In this document: in pieces, positions 16,647 through 26,250 of the stretch
How positions within the stretch are numbered: the stretch's first letter is position 1
Layout: each line of letters starts with the position of its first letter
Assembly: GCF_003385775.1 (NCBI RefSeq)
Contig: NZ_QRDP01000004.1
Location: 1-64,000 of the forward strand
DNA length: 64,000 nucleotides
Direction of reading: 5' to 3'
DNA from: Parasphingopyxis lamellibrachiae
Lineage (GTDB): Bacteria > Pseudomonadota > Alphaproteobacteria > Sphingomonadales > Sphingomonadaceae
Translations under genes and position numbers: made by a program
Notes under the pieces: model-generated
What the model was told of the DNA's origin: nothing
The model's input: the letters and a program-made list of their open reading frames with translations, nothing else
The model's database searches: none

Positions 16647-17162
16647 TCAGGCGGCTTCCGACGCACCATAGGCGCCGAAAACACGAGCCAGCTTGGATGC
16701 CGGAGCATTGGCGAGCTGAGCGACCTTGGTTGCAGGTGCGTTAAGCAGACCCACAATCTTACCGCGCAGTTCGTCAAGCGAAGGCAGAGCTGCCAATGCC
16801 TTCACACCGTCGAGATCGAGGACGGTTTCGCCCATCGCCCCGCCGATGATCTCGAGCCGGTCATTCGCTTTCGCGAATTCAGCAACCACTTTCGGGGCTG
16901 CAACCGGATCGTCCGACCAGGCCAGAGCGGTAGGGCCGGTCAGCATATCGCTGAGCGGGTCATACTGCGTGTCCTTGATCGCAATCTTGGCAAGCTTGTT
17001 TTTCGATACTTTGAAGCTGGCACCGGCTTCACGCATCTTCGCCCTCAGTTCGCCGGATTCGGCAACAGTGAGGCCAAGGTTGCGCGTGACAACGATCACG
17101 CCCGCCTCGGTGAAGGTGCGGTTCAGTTCAGTAACCGCCTCGGTCTTTTGAGCTCGATCCAT
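16647..17162 (-). CDS. rplJ: 50S ribosomal protein L10
   Basis: A 171-residue L10, the stalk base that binds 23S rRNA and L7/L12 dimers. The start at 17162 ([10 protein letters not shown]) is fixed by AAGGAG eight bases upstream; an open frame extends further but is the untranslated leader. The body carries [13 protein letters not shown] (rRNA-binding region) and the C-terminal helix for L7/L12 dimers ends in VFGAYGAS. It is expected to be autoregulated through the 286-nt leader upstream, as in other bacteria. Confidence 0.97.
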   Translation of the reverse strand: MDRAQKTEAVTELNRTFTEAGVIVVTRNLGLTVAESGELRAKMREAGASFKVSKNKLAKIAIKDTQYDPLSDMLTGPTALAWSDDPVAAPKVVAEFAKANDRLEIIGGAMGETVLDLDGVKALAALPSLDELRGKIVGLLNAPATKVAQLANAPASKLARVFGAYGASEAA

Positions 17163-17448
17163 ATATCGCACTCCTTGTTCAGCCTGCGGAACATCCGCAA
17201 ACCATGATGAACCGCAGGGCGAAACGCCCTTTGGTCCGTACAAATTGTCCGAGGGGTCTGTTGTCTGAACCGGCCGGTGCCGCAGCAGACCGGGGCTTTC
17301 CTGATGGAAAAGCACCCGCAAAAACATATCCCCGTCTTGGCTGGAAATTAAGATGGCCCAATTGCCATCACCAACTGTCTCGGACGGTGTGACCGAATGC
17401 GAAAACCGCCTTCGGCCGAATCCCGGCTCCGAAGAGCCGGGAAGCCCT
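17163..17448 (-). promoter_or_regulatory. rplJL mRNA leader (L10-leader type) with UUCG hairpin after rplA
   Basis: These 286 bases between rplA and rplJ carry no gene. Immediately after rplA there is a very stable hairpin (17441-17422 on the minus strand): CCCGGCTC, loop TTCG, GAGCCGGG, with no U-run, so it is more likely a processing or pausing site than a terminator. Further on, segments such as CCGAGACAGTTGG and CTTAATTTCC resemble the conserved core of the L10 leader, where the L10-L7/L12 complex binds to repress its own translation. The family assignment rests on position and partial motif memory only. Confidence 0.6.
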
Positions 17449-18144
17449 TTACGCTCCGACGTCTGTCGGATCAACCTTTACGCCGGCGCCCATGGTCGAG
17501 CTGACGGCGATCTTCGTGATGTACTTGCCTTTGGCACCGGAAGGCTTGGCCTTCACGATGGCGCCGACAAATGCGTCATAGTTCTTTTTGAGAGCCGCTT
17601 CGGTGAAGCTCGCCTTGCCGATCGTCGAATGAACGATACCGGCTTTCTCGGCGCGGAACTCAACCTGGCCGCCCTTGGCATCCTTGACCGCTTTCGCGAC
17701 ATCAGGCGTAACCGTGCCGAGTTTCGGGTTCGGCATCAGGCCCTTGGGACCGAGAACCTTACCGAGACGGCCGACAACGCCCATCATGTCCGGCGTCGCG
17801 ATGACCCGGTCATAATTGAGATCGCCGCCCTGCATGGCTTCCATAAGGTCGTCGGCGCCAACCACATCGGCGCCAGCTTCCTTGGCTTCATCTGCTTTCG
17901 CATCCTTGGCGAATACGGCGACGCGAACGTCCTTGCCCGTACCCGAGGGGAGAGAAACAACGCCGCGGACCATCTGGTCGGCGTGGCGCGGGTCGACGGC
18001 GAGGTTCATCGCAATTTCGATGGTCTCGTCAAATTTCGAGGTCGCATTGGCTTTTACAATTTTCAGTGCATCGTCCGACGAATGCAGTGCATCGCGATCG
18101 ATAGCTTCGAGTTGCGCTTTACGCTTTTTGCTCAGTTTTGCCAT
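17449..18144 (-). CDS. rplA: 50S ribosomal protein L1
   Basis: A 231-residue L1, which binds 23S rRNA at the L1 stalk and controls its operon by binding its mRNA. The family signature [30 protein letters not shown] lies at about residues 112-141, and the N-terminus is [11 protein letters not shown]. Length is standard. It starts three bases after the rplK stop, so the two are translationally linked, and is followed by the rplJ leader. Confidence 0.98.
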   Translation of the reverse strand: MAKLSKKRKAQLEAIDRDALHSSDDALKIVKANATSKFDETIEIAMNLAVDPRHADQMVRGVVSLPSGTGKDVRVAVFAKDAKADEAKEAGADVVGADDLMEAMQGGDLNYDRVIATPDMMGVVGRLGKVLGPKGLMPNPKLGTVTPDVAKAVKDAKGGQVEFRAEKAGIVHSTIGKASFTEAALKKNYDAFVGAIVKAKPSGAKGKYITKIAVSSTMGAGVKVDPTDVGA

Positions 18145-18147
18145 GAT

Positions 18148-18579
18148 TTAGCCCTCCACCACTTCGAGGCCCATCGACGTGGCAGAGCCTTCGATGATGC
18201 GGGTTGCGGCTTCAATGTCATTGGCATTGAGGTCGGCCATTTTGGTTTCGGCGATCTCGGCAAGCTGTGAACGCTTGATCTGACCGACGATCTCGGTGCC
18301 GACCGTGCTCGCGCCTTTTTTGAGCTTGGCTGCTTTTTTCAGCAGGTAGCTCGCCGGCGGCGTTTTCGTGACAAAGGTAAAGCTGCGATCAGCATAGACC
18401 GTAATCTTGGTCGGGATCGGAGCGCCTTTTTCCATTTCCTGGGTCTGCGCGTTGAACGCCTTGCAGAAATCCATGATGTTCACGCCGCGCTGGCCCAATG
18501 CGGGCCCAAGCGGCGGGGAGGGGTTGGCTGTGCCGGCAGGAACCTGCAGGCTGATATAGCCGTCTATTTTCTTCGCCAT
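18148..18579 (-). CDS. rplK: 50S ribosomal protein L11
   Basis: A 143-residue L11 of the GTPase-associated centre. The N-terminal domain includes [20 protein letters not shown] (about 17-36), which contacts thiostrepton-type antibiotics and 23S rRNA helices 43/44. The C-terminal rRNA-binding domain has [15 protein letters not shown]. Length and motifs are normal. It follows nusG after 95 bp and is coupled to rplA with a three-base gap. Confidence 0.98.
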   Translation of the reverse strand: MAKKIDGYISLQVPAGTANPSPPLGPALGQRGVNIMDFCKAFNAQTQEMEKGAPIPTKITVYADRSFTFVTKTPPASYLLKKAAKLKKGASTVGTEIVGQIKRSQLAEIAETKMADLNANDIEAATRIIEGSATSMGLEVVEG

Positions 18580-18674
18580 AACTGTCTTCTCACCTTTTCT
18601 CTTGGCTTAGTGGTACAAGCGGCAGTGGCACTGCCTTCCACATTTCCCGGATCATTCCGGAAACTCGTAAATTC

Positions 18675-19211
18675 CTATTTGACCAGTTCGACCTGCTCGA
18701 ATTCCAGTTCGACCGGCGTTGCGCGACCGAAGATCGACACCGAGACCTTGACGCGGGCCCGGTCGAAATCGAGCTCTTCGACCACGCCGTTGAAGCTCGC
18801 GAACGGCCCGTCGAGCACTTTGATCTGGTCGCCGATTTCGTAATCGACGTTGATCTTCTGTTTCGGTGCCGCTGCGGCTTCCTCCTTCGTGTTGAGGATG
18901 CGCGCGGCTTCGGCTTCGCTGATCGGCTGCGGCTTGCCGTTGGAACCCAGAAAGCCGGTTACCTTCGGCGTGTTCTTGACGAGGTGATACACATCGTCGT
19001 TCATGCTCAGCTTGGCGAGCACATAACCGGGGAAGAATTTCCGCTCGGTCTGTACCTTCTTGCCGCGCTTGACTTCGGTCACTTCCTCGGTCGGTACCTC
19101 GACTTCCTCGACGAGCGGCTCAAGACCCATGCGCGTAGCTTCCGCCAGGATGGCGTCCCGCACCTTGTTCTCAAAGCCCGAATAGGCGTGAATGATGTAC
19201 CAGCGTGACAT
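18675..19211 (-). CDS. nusG: Transcription termination/antitermination factor NusG
   Basis: A 178-residue NusG, which binds the beta' clamp to suppress pausing and links to Rho or ribosomal S10. The NGN domain begins WYIIHAYSGFENKVRDAI (about 3-20) and includes FFPGYVLAKL. The C-terminal KOW domain has IGDQIKVLDGPFASFNGVVEE (about 126-146). It lies between secE (23-bp gap) and rplK, the canonical order. Confidence 0.98.
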   Translation of the reverse strand: MSRWYIIHAYSGFENKVRDAILAEATRMGLEPLVEEVEVPTEEVTEVKRGKKVQTERKFFPGYVLAKLSMNDDVYHLVKNTPKVTGFLGSNGKPQPISEAEAARILNTKEEAAAAPKQKINVDYEIGDQIKVLDGPFASFNGVVEELDFDRARVKVSVSIFGRATPVELEFEQVELVK

Positions 19212-19234
19212 TGAATACCCTTAAGCTGAGGCTT

Positions 19235-19441
19235 TTAACTCACCAGCCCGATCAGGAACCGGACGATCATGTTGAAGAAGGAATCGACGCCGAGGAAAAA
19301 CACGGCGAGGACGGCGGTCATGATCATCACCATGATACCGGTCTGAATCGTTTCCTGACGGGTTGGCCAGACGACTTTCGACGTCTCGGCGCGGACCTGC
19401 CGGATGAACTCGCCTGGATTGACCTTTGCCACGGTTTCCAT
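19235..19441 (-). CDS. secE: Preprotein translocase subunit SecE
   Basis: A 68-residue single-helix SecE that clamps SecY in the inner-membrane translocon. The amphipathic segment VNPGEFIRQVRAETSKVVWP (about 6-25) holds the conserved W-P pair, followed by one membrane helix (about 36-60). Length fits the short alphaproteobacterial form. It opens the secE-nusG-rplKAJL transcript just downstream of tRNA-Trp. Confidence 0.97.
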   Translation of the reverse strand: METVAKVNPGEFIRQVRAETSKVVWPTRQETIQTGIMVMIMTAVLAVFFLGVDSFFNMIVRFLIGLVS

Positions 19442-19578
19442 TCACCTTATTCAAAACCAAAAACACACACACGCCGCCATCGGCCTTGTCGGCCGACATT
19501 GGCATGAGTGTTAAACTCTATCTCGGACCCGCAAGCTGCCATTACAAGGCATGCCTGCCGGACCAATTGAAGACCGGA

Positions 19579-19654
19579 TGGCAGGAGCGGAGGGGCTCGA
19601 ACCCACGACCCTCGGTTTTGGAGACCGATGCTCTACCAACTGAGCTACACTCCT
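19579..19654 (-). tRNA. tRNA-Trp (anticodon CCA)
   Basis: On the minus strand the acceptor arm begins AGGAGTG, the D-arm reads GTAGCTCAGTTGGTAGAGC, the anticodon loop CTCCAAA gives CCA, the T-loop is GGTTCGAGCC and the 3' CCA is encoded (19581-19579). Its position upstream of secE is the classical one. Confidence 0.97.
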
Positions 19655-19737
19655 CCGAGTCCGAGATGCGCGCGTTTAACGGGGCGGGGAGGGGGATGCA
19701 AGGATATTGTCGTGGATGCGCCCACCTGGCGCCAAAG

Positions 19738-22071
19738 TCAGGCGACGGCCTTTCCATCGGTTCCGCCAATTCGGGACCGGACGGCGGCGGCGTTCATTGG
19801 CGGATCGATGAAATAGCCCTGAACCTGCGAACAGCCGAGACGTTCGGCAATGGCGTATTGTTCTTCATTCTCGATGCCCTCGGCAATCGTGGCGACGCCA
19901 AGGCTGTCGGCCATGGCGATGACTGCGCGGATGATGGCGATGCTTGATTTTGATCCCCTCTGGGCGTCCCGAATAAAGCGTTTGTCGATCTTGATGGAAT
20001 TGAAGTTCGTGCGTCCGATGAAGCCCAAAGTGGAATAGCCGGTTCCAAAATCGTCGAGGGCCATAGTTACGCCCAGCGCATTCAGCTGTTCGAAGGTATT
20101 GACCGCCTGTTCGCAATCATTGTTCAGAATGGCCTCTGTGGTTTCCAGCTCGAGGCGGCTCGGAGCGATTCCGGAACGCGAAAGTGCGGAAATGACCGCT
20201 GTGCTCAGCCGCGGATTGCGGAGCTGCCCGGCGGACAGGTTGATCGCGAGGCGATATTGTTCCGGCCATGAAGCGGCTTCATTGCACGCTTCCCTGAAAA
20301 CCCACTCGCCGATCGTGTCTATCAGCCGGGTTTCTTCGGCAATCGCGATGAATTTGTCGGGAGACACGCTACCCAATTCCGGGTTCGTCCAGCGCAGGAG
20401 AGCTTCGAATCCGGCCGTTTCGCCCGTAGCGAGTGTGATAACCGGTTGGTAAACAAGATGCAGCTCACCCTTTTTCAGCGCGTTGCGCAACGCGCTTTCG
20501 ATGGCCCGGCGCTCCTCGGCTTTTTGGAGCAAAGCAGGTTCATAGGGCGAATGGACTCCCCGTCCGCCGTCCTTGGCTCGGTAAAGAGCCAGATCGGCCT
20601 TGCGTAGCAGCGAGGAGGCCGAGGCTCCGTCTTTCGGATAAATGGCGGAGCCGACACTCGCCCCGATATGCAGGATTTGACCGTCGACGGAATAGGGGGC
20701 GGAGAGGCTCATGATGATTTCACGCGCGCGTACGTCAAGCCCTTCGGAGGACTGGCTGTCTGCAATAATCATGGCGAACTCGTCGCCTCCGAGACGACCG
20801 CAGTCGTCATCGGGTTTGCACAGTTTGTTCAGCCGCTCGGCGACCTGGGCAAGCAATTTGTCACCGACCGGATGGCCGGCCGTATCGTTGATGGCCTTGA
20901 AGCGATCGAGATCGATCATGAGAAAGGCGCAGTATGCGTGTTCGTTCGCCGCTTGGGCGATCCGGTCGCGCAGGAGCTCGTTGGTATAAGCACGATTGGG
21001 TAGCCCGGTTAGCGTGTCGAAATGCGCCATATGGTATATACGACGTTCAATAGCTTCGCGTTCGGTGACATCTGCGATGACACCGCGATATCCCATGATA
21101 TGCCGGTTCGCGCTCAACCTGGGCGTGCCGGATATTTTCCACCAGCGCTGGTTGCCTCCCAAAATCACCGGAACAGTGAAATCGCTAAATGTCCGGCCAG
21201 CCTGCATCTTGGACAGCAACTCGCTGACTTCTTTGCCAAGTCGCTCTTCACGCCAGGTAGGGCCGGCCAGAATGTCCAACAGCGGCAATCCGTTCAATTG
21301 CTCCGAACTCAGCCCGGTGGCAGCAGCAAAACGCTGGGAAGGTTCGACAATGCACTTGCGGGAATCGACCTGCCACAGCCAGTCGCTGTCCGCTGAATCG
21401 TCCTGACGTAACATCAGGTTCACCACTTCGCGTTGTTCAGCCAGTGCCATATCATTGCGCAGCCTGACGATGACTGCCCGACCGTTGATGAGCATCGTGA
21501 AAGTCAGGCAGAGCGTATAGGAAAGGACAAGGCTGGCAAGCAGGGTCAGATCCATCCGGAGCAGCATGATGCTCAGGCTGAAGCCGACCAGGCCATTGAG
21601 CATGATGCCGGCCAGGGGCACGACGTTGAGCATCAATGCGCTTGCCCCCATCAGCGCGAGGCTGAAGGCTGCAATCGTGATAATCTGCTCCATATCGCCA
21701 TATTGAGCGAAAAAGAGCGGAGGGATGGACCAGAACAGGCCGATGATCGTGCAATTGGCGATAGCGCGCATGATGTCTCGGCGTCGGGCACCTCCGGTTC
21801 GGGCAAGATTGGCTTTCCGGGCGGATATTGTCGAAAGCAGGCCGATGATCAGGGTAATCAGCCAGACGGCCATCATTCCGGCTGGCACGACATCCCAGAA
21901 TAGCGATGCCGATGACAATGTCGCCAGGATCACGGCAACGACCGGGAGCAGGGAGTTTTTGCTGAGTTCGCGCAACTGGGCGGCACGCACCATTTTCCAC
22001 TCGCCGCCTTGCGGTTCGTGAAATCCCAAGATTTCCATCCAGCCAAGCTGGTTGTTATCCGTTGCAGCCAT
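19738..22071 (-). CDS. Membrane PAS-GGDEF-EAL protein (cyclic di-GMP turnover)
   Basis: About 777 residues. The N-terminal half has roughly six membrane helices (about 35-215). A PAS-like sensor domain follows (about 230-340), then GGDEF (about 355-510) with an intact GGDEF motif, then EAL (about 520-775). In the EAL domain the key residues are all visible: FEALLRW, INLSAGQLRNP, LETTEAIL, LDDFGTGYS, IKIDKRF, IAEGIENEEQ and QGYF. The product inhibition site upstream of GGDEF reads KPDD instead of RxxD. Both synthesis and breakdown of c-di-GMP are therefore possible. I chose the ATG at 22071 because AAAGGG lies six bases upstream; earlier in-frame starts (22089, 22077) overlap that site. It is monocistronic. 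Confidence 0.88.
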   Translation of the reverse strand: MAATDNNQLGWMEILGFHEPQGGEWKMVRAAQLRELSKNSLLPVVAVILATLSSASLFWDVVPAGMMAVWLITLIIGLLSTISARKANLARTGGARRRDIMRAIANCTIIGLFWSIPPLFFAQYGDMEQIITIAAFSLALMGASALMLNVVPLAGIMLNGLVGFSLSIMLLRMDLTLLASLVLSYTLCLTFTMLINGRAVIVRLRNDMALAEQREVVNLMLRQDDSADSDWLWQVDSRKCIVEPSQRFAAATGLSSEQLNGLPLLDILAGPTWREERLGKEVSELLSKMQAGRTFSDFTVPVILGGNQRWWKISGTPRLSANRHIMGYRGVIADVTEREAIERRIYHMAHFDTLTGLPNRAYTNELLRDRIAQAANEHAYCAFLMIDLDRFKAINDTAGHPVGDKLLAQVAERLNKLCKPDDDCGRLGGDEFAMIIADSQSSEGLDVRAREIIMSLSAPYSVDGQILHIGASVGSAIYPKDGASASSLLRKADLALYRAKDGGRGVHSPYEPALLQKAEERRAIESALRNALKKGELHLVYQPVITLATGETAGFEALLRWTNPELGSVSPDKFIAIAEETRLIDTIGEWVFREACNEAASWPEQYRLAINLSAGQLRNPRLSTAVISALSRSGIAPSRLELETTEAILNNDCEQAVNTFEQLNALGVTMALDDFGTGYSTLGFIGRTNFNSIKIDKRFIRDAQRGSKSSIAIIRAVIAMADSLGVATIAEGIENEEQYAIAERLGCSQVQGYFIDPPMNAAAVRSRIGGTDGKAVA

Positions 22072-22171
22072 CACCATCCCTTTGGACAAGGAATAGTGGA
22101 AAAAGCCTTTCCGAAACCCGGACCAGAACAGTTAATCTGATCTTTACCGCGCTTTTCGGCGGTACGGCGTC

Positions 22172-23905
22172 TCAGGCAGCGATGTCGTAGGGCTGTATTT
22201 CGCCGGAAAGGTAAAGATTACGGGCTTTTGCGCGGCTTAGCTTGCCCGAACTCGTTCGCGGCAACGTTCGTGGCGGAACCAATTCGATCACACAATTCAT
22301 ACCTGTAATCGCCCGCACCTTGTCGCGGATCATGCCGTGAAGTCTTGTTCGTTCGTTAACATCCGATGTGCGGCACTGCACTAGAACCGCGGGTGTTTCC
22401 TCCCCGCCCGGCGCGGTAATCGAGAATGCGGCAATGTCGCCGGACTTGAAACCGGGCAGCTGTTCGACGGCCCACTCAATGTCTTGCGGCCAATGGTTCT
22501 TGCCGTTGATGATGATCATATCCTTGGCGCGGCCAACCACATAGAGATAGTCATCTGACAGATATCCCATATCGCCGGTATCGAGCCATCCATCCTTCAT
22601 ACAGGCATCGGTCGCTTCGGAATCGCGAAAATAGCCGTCCATGATCGCCGGTCCCTGGATCCAGACCTGGCCGATCGCCTTGTCAGGCATGATTGAGCCA
22701 TCTTCATGGCGGATCTGAATGGTCGTATCGCGCACGGCCTTACCGCAATTGACGATGGCGCGATAACGGACAGGCTCGTCATTATCGGCTTTAGGGACGC
22801 CGGAAAGCTCGCTCTCTTCCACGAGGTCGACGACGATGCCTTCACCTGCGGGCATCAGGGTAACTGCGAGTGTGGCCTCGGCCAGACCATAGCTCGGTAC
22901 GAAACATTTCGGATCGAAGCCTGCATCGGCAAAGGCATCGGTGAAATGCTGCATCACATCGGGCCGGATCATGTCCGCGCCGTTGCCGGCCAGGCGCCAG
23001 CGGGAGAGATCGAAGCGGTCGGCGACGTGGGACTGGCTACCAATCCGGCGTGCGCAGATGTCATAGCCGAAGGTCGGCGAATAGCTACATGACGTGCCCG
23101 GATTGCGGCTGATCAGGTCAAGCCAGGCGAGCGGGCGGCGCGCAAAATCGGCGGTCTTCAGATAGTCGGTGGATACCTGGTTTGCGACCATGGAGAGCAT
23201 GCACCCGACAAGGCCCATATCGTGATAGAAGGGCAGCCAGGAGATGCAGCGATCCTCCCCACCGATCAGCATGCCATTGGCATGCGAACCGAGATTGTGA
23301 AGCAGCGCCTTGTGGCTGATGATCACGCCGTGCGGAAAGCGGGTCGAACCGCTCGAATATTGCAGATAGGCAATATCGTCGGGGCCCGCCTGAGGGAGGG
23401 TGACATCCGGCGCATCGCGCTCAGCAAAGCTTTCCCAGTCCTGGCCGGGCACGGCGCAGGCTTCGGCGGCGGCTTGCGAAATTTCTCCGATCTCCGCCGG
23501 ATAGAGCAGCAGTTGGGGTTCGGAACTGCGCAGCTGCACCGCCAGCTGGTCGATATAGCCCTCCTTGCCGCCGAACGAGGTCGGCAGGGGCAGGGGAACA
23601 GGAAGCGCGCCTGCATAGACGGTGCCGAAAAACAGTGCGCAAAATTCCGGCTCGGTATCGGCGATGAGCGCAACCCGATCGCCGGGTTTGATCCCGAAGT
23701 CGATCAGTCTTTTGGCGGCGGCTATCGAATCGGCCCGCAGTTCGGAATAGGGGTAGGGATGCACGAGATTGCCGCGGGCGTCATGAAAATTGAATCCCCG
23801 TTTGCCGGTGGCGGCATAGTCCAGCGCTTCACCCAACGTGTCGAAATCGGCAAAACGTCGCGGCAATTCGTCATGAATCGGTGTCGGTTCAAGAGAATCT
23901 GTCAT
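22172..23905 (-). CDS. Fatty acyl-AMP ligase (FAAL-like adenylate-forming enzyme)
   Basis: A 577-residue ANL-superfamily enzyme. The adenylation core motif YLQYSSGSTRFPHGVIISHK is near residue 165, the conserved Y-G-L-AEATL segment is near 345, the aspartate motif WLDTGDMGYL near 445, and the C-terminal catalytic lysine lies in RTSSGKLSR (about 555-563). Overall it resembles FadD32-type fatty acyl-AMP ligases, which activate fatty acids as adenylates and hand them to an acyl carrier protein rather than CoA. No ACP, polyketide or lipid-assembly gene adjoins it. Start at ATG 23905 follows GAAGGAA; an earlier TTG is in frame. A role in sphingolipid or other lipid assembly is speculation. Confidence 0.82.
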   Translation of the reverse strand: MTDSLEPTPIHDELPRRFADFDTLGEALDYAATGKRGFNFHDARGNLVHPYPYSELRADSIAAAKRLIDFGIKPGDRVALIADTEPEFCALFFGTVYAGALPVPLPLPTSFGGKEGYIDQLAVQLRSSEPQLLLYPAEIGEISQAAAEACAVPGQDWESFAERDAPDVTLPQAGPDDIAYLQYSSGSTRFPHGVIISHKALLHNLGSHANGMLIGGEDRCISWLPFYHDMGLVGCMLSMVANQVSTDYLKTADFARRPLAWLDLISRNPGTSCSYSPTFGYDICARRIGSQSHVADRFDLSRWRLAGNGADMIRPDVMQHFTDAFADAGFDPKCFVPSYGLAEATLAVTLMPAGEGIVVDLVEESELSGVPKADNDEPVRYRAIVNCGKAVRDTTIQIRHEDGSIMPDKAIGQVWIQGPAIMDGYFRDSEATDACMKDGWLDTGDMGYLSDDYLYVVGRAKDMIIINGKNHWPQDIEWAVEQLPGFKSGDIAAFSITAPGGEETPAVLVQCRTSDVNERTRLHGMIRDKVRAITGMNCVIELVPPRTLPRTSSGKLSRAKARNLYLSGEIQPYDIAA

Positions 23906-24057
23906 GATTTCCTTCAAATGCTCCCCGCGTCGCGATCGGATATTTCTCTTTTTGCGACAGTCGCCATGCCATATGCGCGACGGATATTATTCTGATTGGA
24001 CGCATAGCCGATGAGCCGCGTTCAAAATTCGGCTCCACTATGGCACAAAGATGGCGC

Positions 24058-24591
24058 ATGACCGGTCAAGCCCGCAAAAAACCCCGTCCACCGCTCGATA
24101 GAGAGAGTCTGGAGCAACTTGCGCTCTTCTATGTCGGCCGGTACGCGACCACGCGAGCCAAGCTGCGCAGTTATCTTGCGCGCAAGCTACGGGAGCGGGG
24201 ATGGGTAGGGAAGAGGCCGCCTGCGATAGAAGCGCTTGCCGAGAAATTCTCCGAGCTCGGCTATATCGATGATGCCGCCTTCGCCGCTTCGCGCGCAGCA
24301 TCGCTCGGCCGGCGCGGCTACGGAGCAAGGCGGGTCGAACAGGCGCTTTACGCTGCCGGAATCGAAGAGGCTGACGGCGCCGATGCGCGGGGGATTGCTG
24401 CCGATCAGGCCTGGGACGCGGCGCTAGCCTTTGTCCGGAAGCGACGGTTCGGCCCCTATGCATCCCAGTCCTTCGACCCGGACCGCAAGCGCAAGGCGCT
24501 GGCCGCGATGATCCGCGCTGGCCATCCTTATGAGCTTGCACGAAAATTCATCGACCGAGATCCCGGAGACTTTCCCGAACGCGATGCGTAG
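24058..24591 (+). CDS. recX: RecX family regulatory protein
   Basis: About 177 residues, rich in arginine and helical, with the three-helix RecX repeats: LALFYVGRYATTRAKLRSYLARKLRERGW (about 20-48), IEALAEKFSELGYIDDAAFAA (about 55-75) and RGYGARRVEQALYAAGI (about 84-100). RecX binds and caps RecA filaments to limit recombination. RecA is not nearby, which is common in alphaproteobacteria. Another in-frame ATG at 24040 would add six residues; no SD decides between them. Confidence 0.85.
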   Translation: MTGQARKKPRPPLDRESLEQLALFYVGRYATTRAKLRSYLARKLRERGWVGKRPPAIEALAEKFSELGYIDDAAFAASRAASLGRRGYGARRVEQALYAAGIEEADGADARGIAADQAWDAALAFVRKRRFGPYASQSFDPDRKRKALAAMIRAGHPYELARKFIDRDPGDFPERDA

Positions 24592-24663
24592 CGCCTCCTT
24601 CGTGGCACCCTTTCACGAATAGCGAATTTTGTGTTAGATAATTGCCGAAACAGGGGACGGTGC

Positions 24664-25254
24664 ATGACATCGGAAGGGAACGCGGCGGCTTTGGAAGCTG
24701 TGCCGGAGGATATAGCGCATGATGCTGCCGGTGAAGGCGCATCTGGAGAGGCGCTGTCGCGGGCATCGGGAATCGTCAAATGGTTCGATGGGACGCGCGG
24801 TTACGGTTTTCTCGTTCCCGATGACGGCGATGGAGACATTCTTATTCATTTTTCCATCCTGCGCGATCACGGCCGGCGAACCCTGCCGGAAGGTGCGCGG
24901 CTGGAATGCAATTTTGCCGAGCGGGATCGGGGCCGGCAGGCGACAGAAATTCTCTTGATTGACCTTGAAGGGTGCGAAGACTTTTCGGATCAGAATTCAG
25001 GTGATAGCAGGCATGAACATGATGCACTGGCAGAGGCTGCAGGGGATTTCGAACCGGTTACCGTGAAATGGTTCAACCGCCTGAAAGGTTATGGTTTTCT
25101 TGTTCGAGAAGGCAAGGGCCGGGATGTGTTTGTCCATATGGAGGTTGTCCGCAGTTCGGGTCTTGGCGAGATCGACGCCGGCGATCGGTTGGAGGCGCGC
25201 ATTGCCGATGGCGGCAAAGGGCCACTTGCGGTGACGCTCCAGCATTGCGAATAG
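24664..25254 (+). CDS. Dual cold-shock-domain protein
   Basis: A 196-residue protein with two cold-shock domains, the common alphaproteobacterial arrangement. CSD1 (about 35-100) has [17 protein letters not shown] with RNP1 and DILIHFS as RNP2. CSD2 (about 130-195) has [16 protein letters not shown] and DVFVHME. An acidic linker separates them. Such proteins bind single-stranded RNA or DNA and act as RNA chaperones. The start at 24664 follows AGGGGA by six bases; an upstream in-frame ATG at 24631 lacks an SD. The DUF192 gene begins six bases after the stop, suggesting co-transcription. Confidence 0.92.
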   Translation: MTSEGNAAALEAVPEDIAHDAAGEGASGEALSRASGIVKWFDGTRGYGFLVPDDGDGDILIHFSILRDHGRRTLPEGARLECNFAERDRGRQATEILLIDLEGCEDFSDQNSGDSRHEHDALAEAAGDFEPVTVKWFNRLKGYGFLVREGKGRDVFVHMEVVRSSGLGEIDAGDRLEARIADGGKGPLAVTLQHCE

Positions 25255-25260
25255 CAAGGC

Positions 25261-25797
25261 ATGACCTATTTACCGTATCGAGCGGGGCCCTGTGCGTTGG
25301 CCGCTCTCGCGCTGCTCGCATGCAGGGCTGAAACGCAGCTTCCGGCCGATCCCCCGGCAATGGCGGAAGCTGCCGGCCCGCAAGAGAATGCCAGCGACGA
25401 AGCTGGCGTGGAAACGATTCCCGTAACGGTGCGTACCGCGACTGGCGACCGCCTGTTCGATGTCGAGACGGCGATCACGCCAGAAGAGCAGCGGCGCGGA
25501 CTGATGTTTCGCGAATCGCTTCCCGAAAATGGCGGGATGATCTTTCCATTCGAATTTCCGCGTTTGGCGAGCTTCTGGATGCGCAATACGCTGATCCCGC
25601 TTGACATGATCTTCATCCGATCCGACGGCGTCATCACCAACATCGCCGCAGAGACGGTACCCTATACGCTCGATTCCTATTATTCGAATGAACCGGTAAT
25701 CGCGGTACTCGAGATTGCGGGGGGGCGCAGCGAGGAGCTGGGAATAGCCGCCGGCGACCGCGTTAGCTGGCCCGAGGGCCCGGCCTTGCCGGAATAA
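25261..25797 (+). CDS. DUF192 family lipoprotein
   Basis: A 178-residue exported protein. The N-terminal signal ends in a lipobox LLAC (Cys21), so it is probably lipidated. A linker rich in A/E/P follows, then the DUF192 domain (about 55-170) with TPEEQRRGLMFRESLPENGG, FWMRNTLIPLDMIFI and the C-terminal LEIAGGRSEELGIAAGD. The biochemical function of DUF192 is not established. It commonly follows a cold-shock gene in this group, as here. Confidence 0.88.
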   Translation: MTYLPYRAGPCALAALALLACRAETQLPADPPAMAEAAGPQENASDEAGVETIPVTVRTATGDRLFDVETAITPEEQRRGLMFRESLPENGGMIFPFEFPRLASFWMRNTLIPLDMIFIRSDGVITNIAAETVPYTLDSYYSNEPVIAVLEIAGGRSEELGIAAGDRVSWPEGPALPE

Positions 25798-25860
25798 GCA
25801 ATTCGATTCGACGCAAGAAGAGTTGGCGTGTCGCTGAAGAGGCGCTAAACGCCAATCGCT

Positions 25861-26250
25861 ATGGGACTTTTTAAAAACATCTTCATCTGGTGGGACGGTG
25901 CGACAATCGGCACGGCATGGCACTCGCTGCGCAAAGGCCGGTTCATTGCCGAGGATTCCTCCGGAAATCGCTATTATGAAAGCAAGAAGGGCCCGCGCCG
26001 TCGCTGGGTCATCTATGCAAGCGGCAAGCCCAACGATGCGAGCAATGTGCCGGCCGAGTGGCATGGCTGGCTTCATCAGACGGTGGAAGATGTGCCTGAC
26101 CAGAGCCTGCCGCCGGCGCGCGCATGGGAGGCTCCCTATACGGCCAATCTGACCGGGACGGGCGGCGCCTATCATCCGGCCGGGGCGCTGGAATCGAATC
26201 GTGCCCGGGCGCGGGCGAGCGGCGACTATGAGGCATGGAGCCCAAGTTGA
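25861..26250 (+). CDS. NADH:ubiquinone oxidoreductase subunit NDUFA12 family protein
   Basis: A 129-residue homologue of the mitochondrial complex I accessory subunit B17.2. The family signature is clear: WWDGATIGTAWHSLRKG (about 10-26), DSSGNRYYESKKG (about 33-45), RRWVIYASG (about 48-56) and VPAEWHGWLHQTVEDVP (about 64-80). It belongs to the supernumerary subunits kept in alphaproteobacterial complex I. The core nuo operon is not in this window. Its 3' end overlaps mlaD by 16 bp. Confidence 0.92.
   Translation: MGLFKNIFIWWDGATIGTAWHSLRKGRFIAEDSSGNRYYESKKGPRRRWVIYASGKPNDASNVPAEWHGWLHQTVEDVPDQSLPPARAWEAPYTANLTGTGGAYHPAGALESNRARARASGDYEAWSPS

Noticed and set aside
17422-17441. Hairpin after rplA as a full terminator
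   Set aside because: Very stable UUCG hairpin but no U-run, and rplJL downstream needs the transcript; kept as part of the leader.
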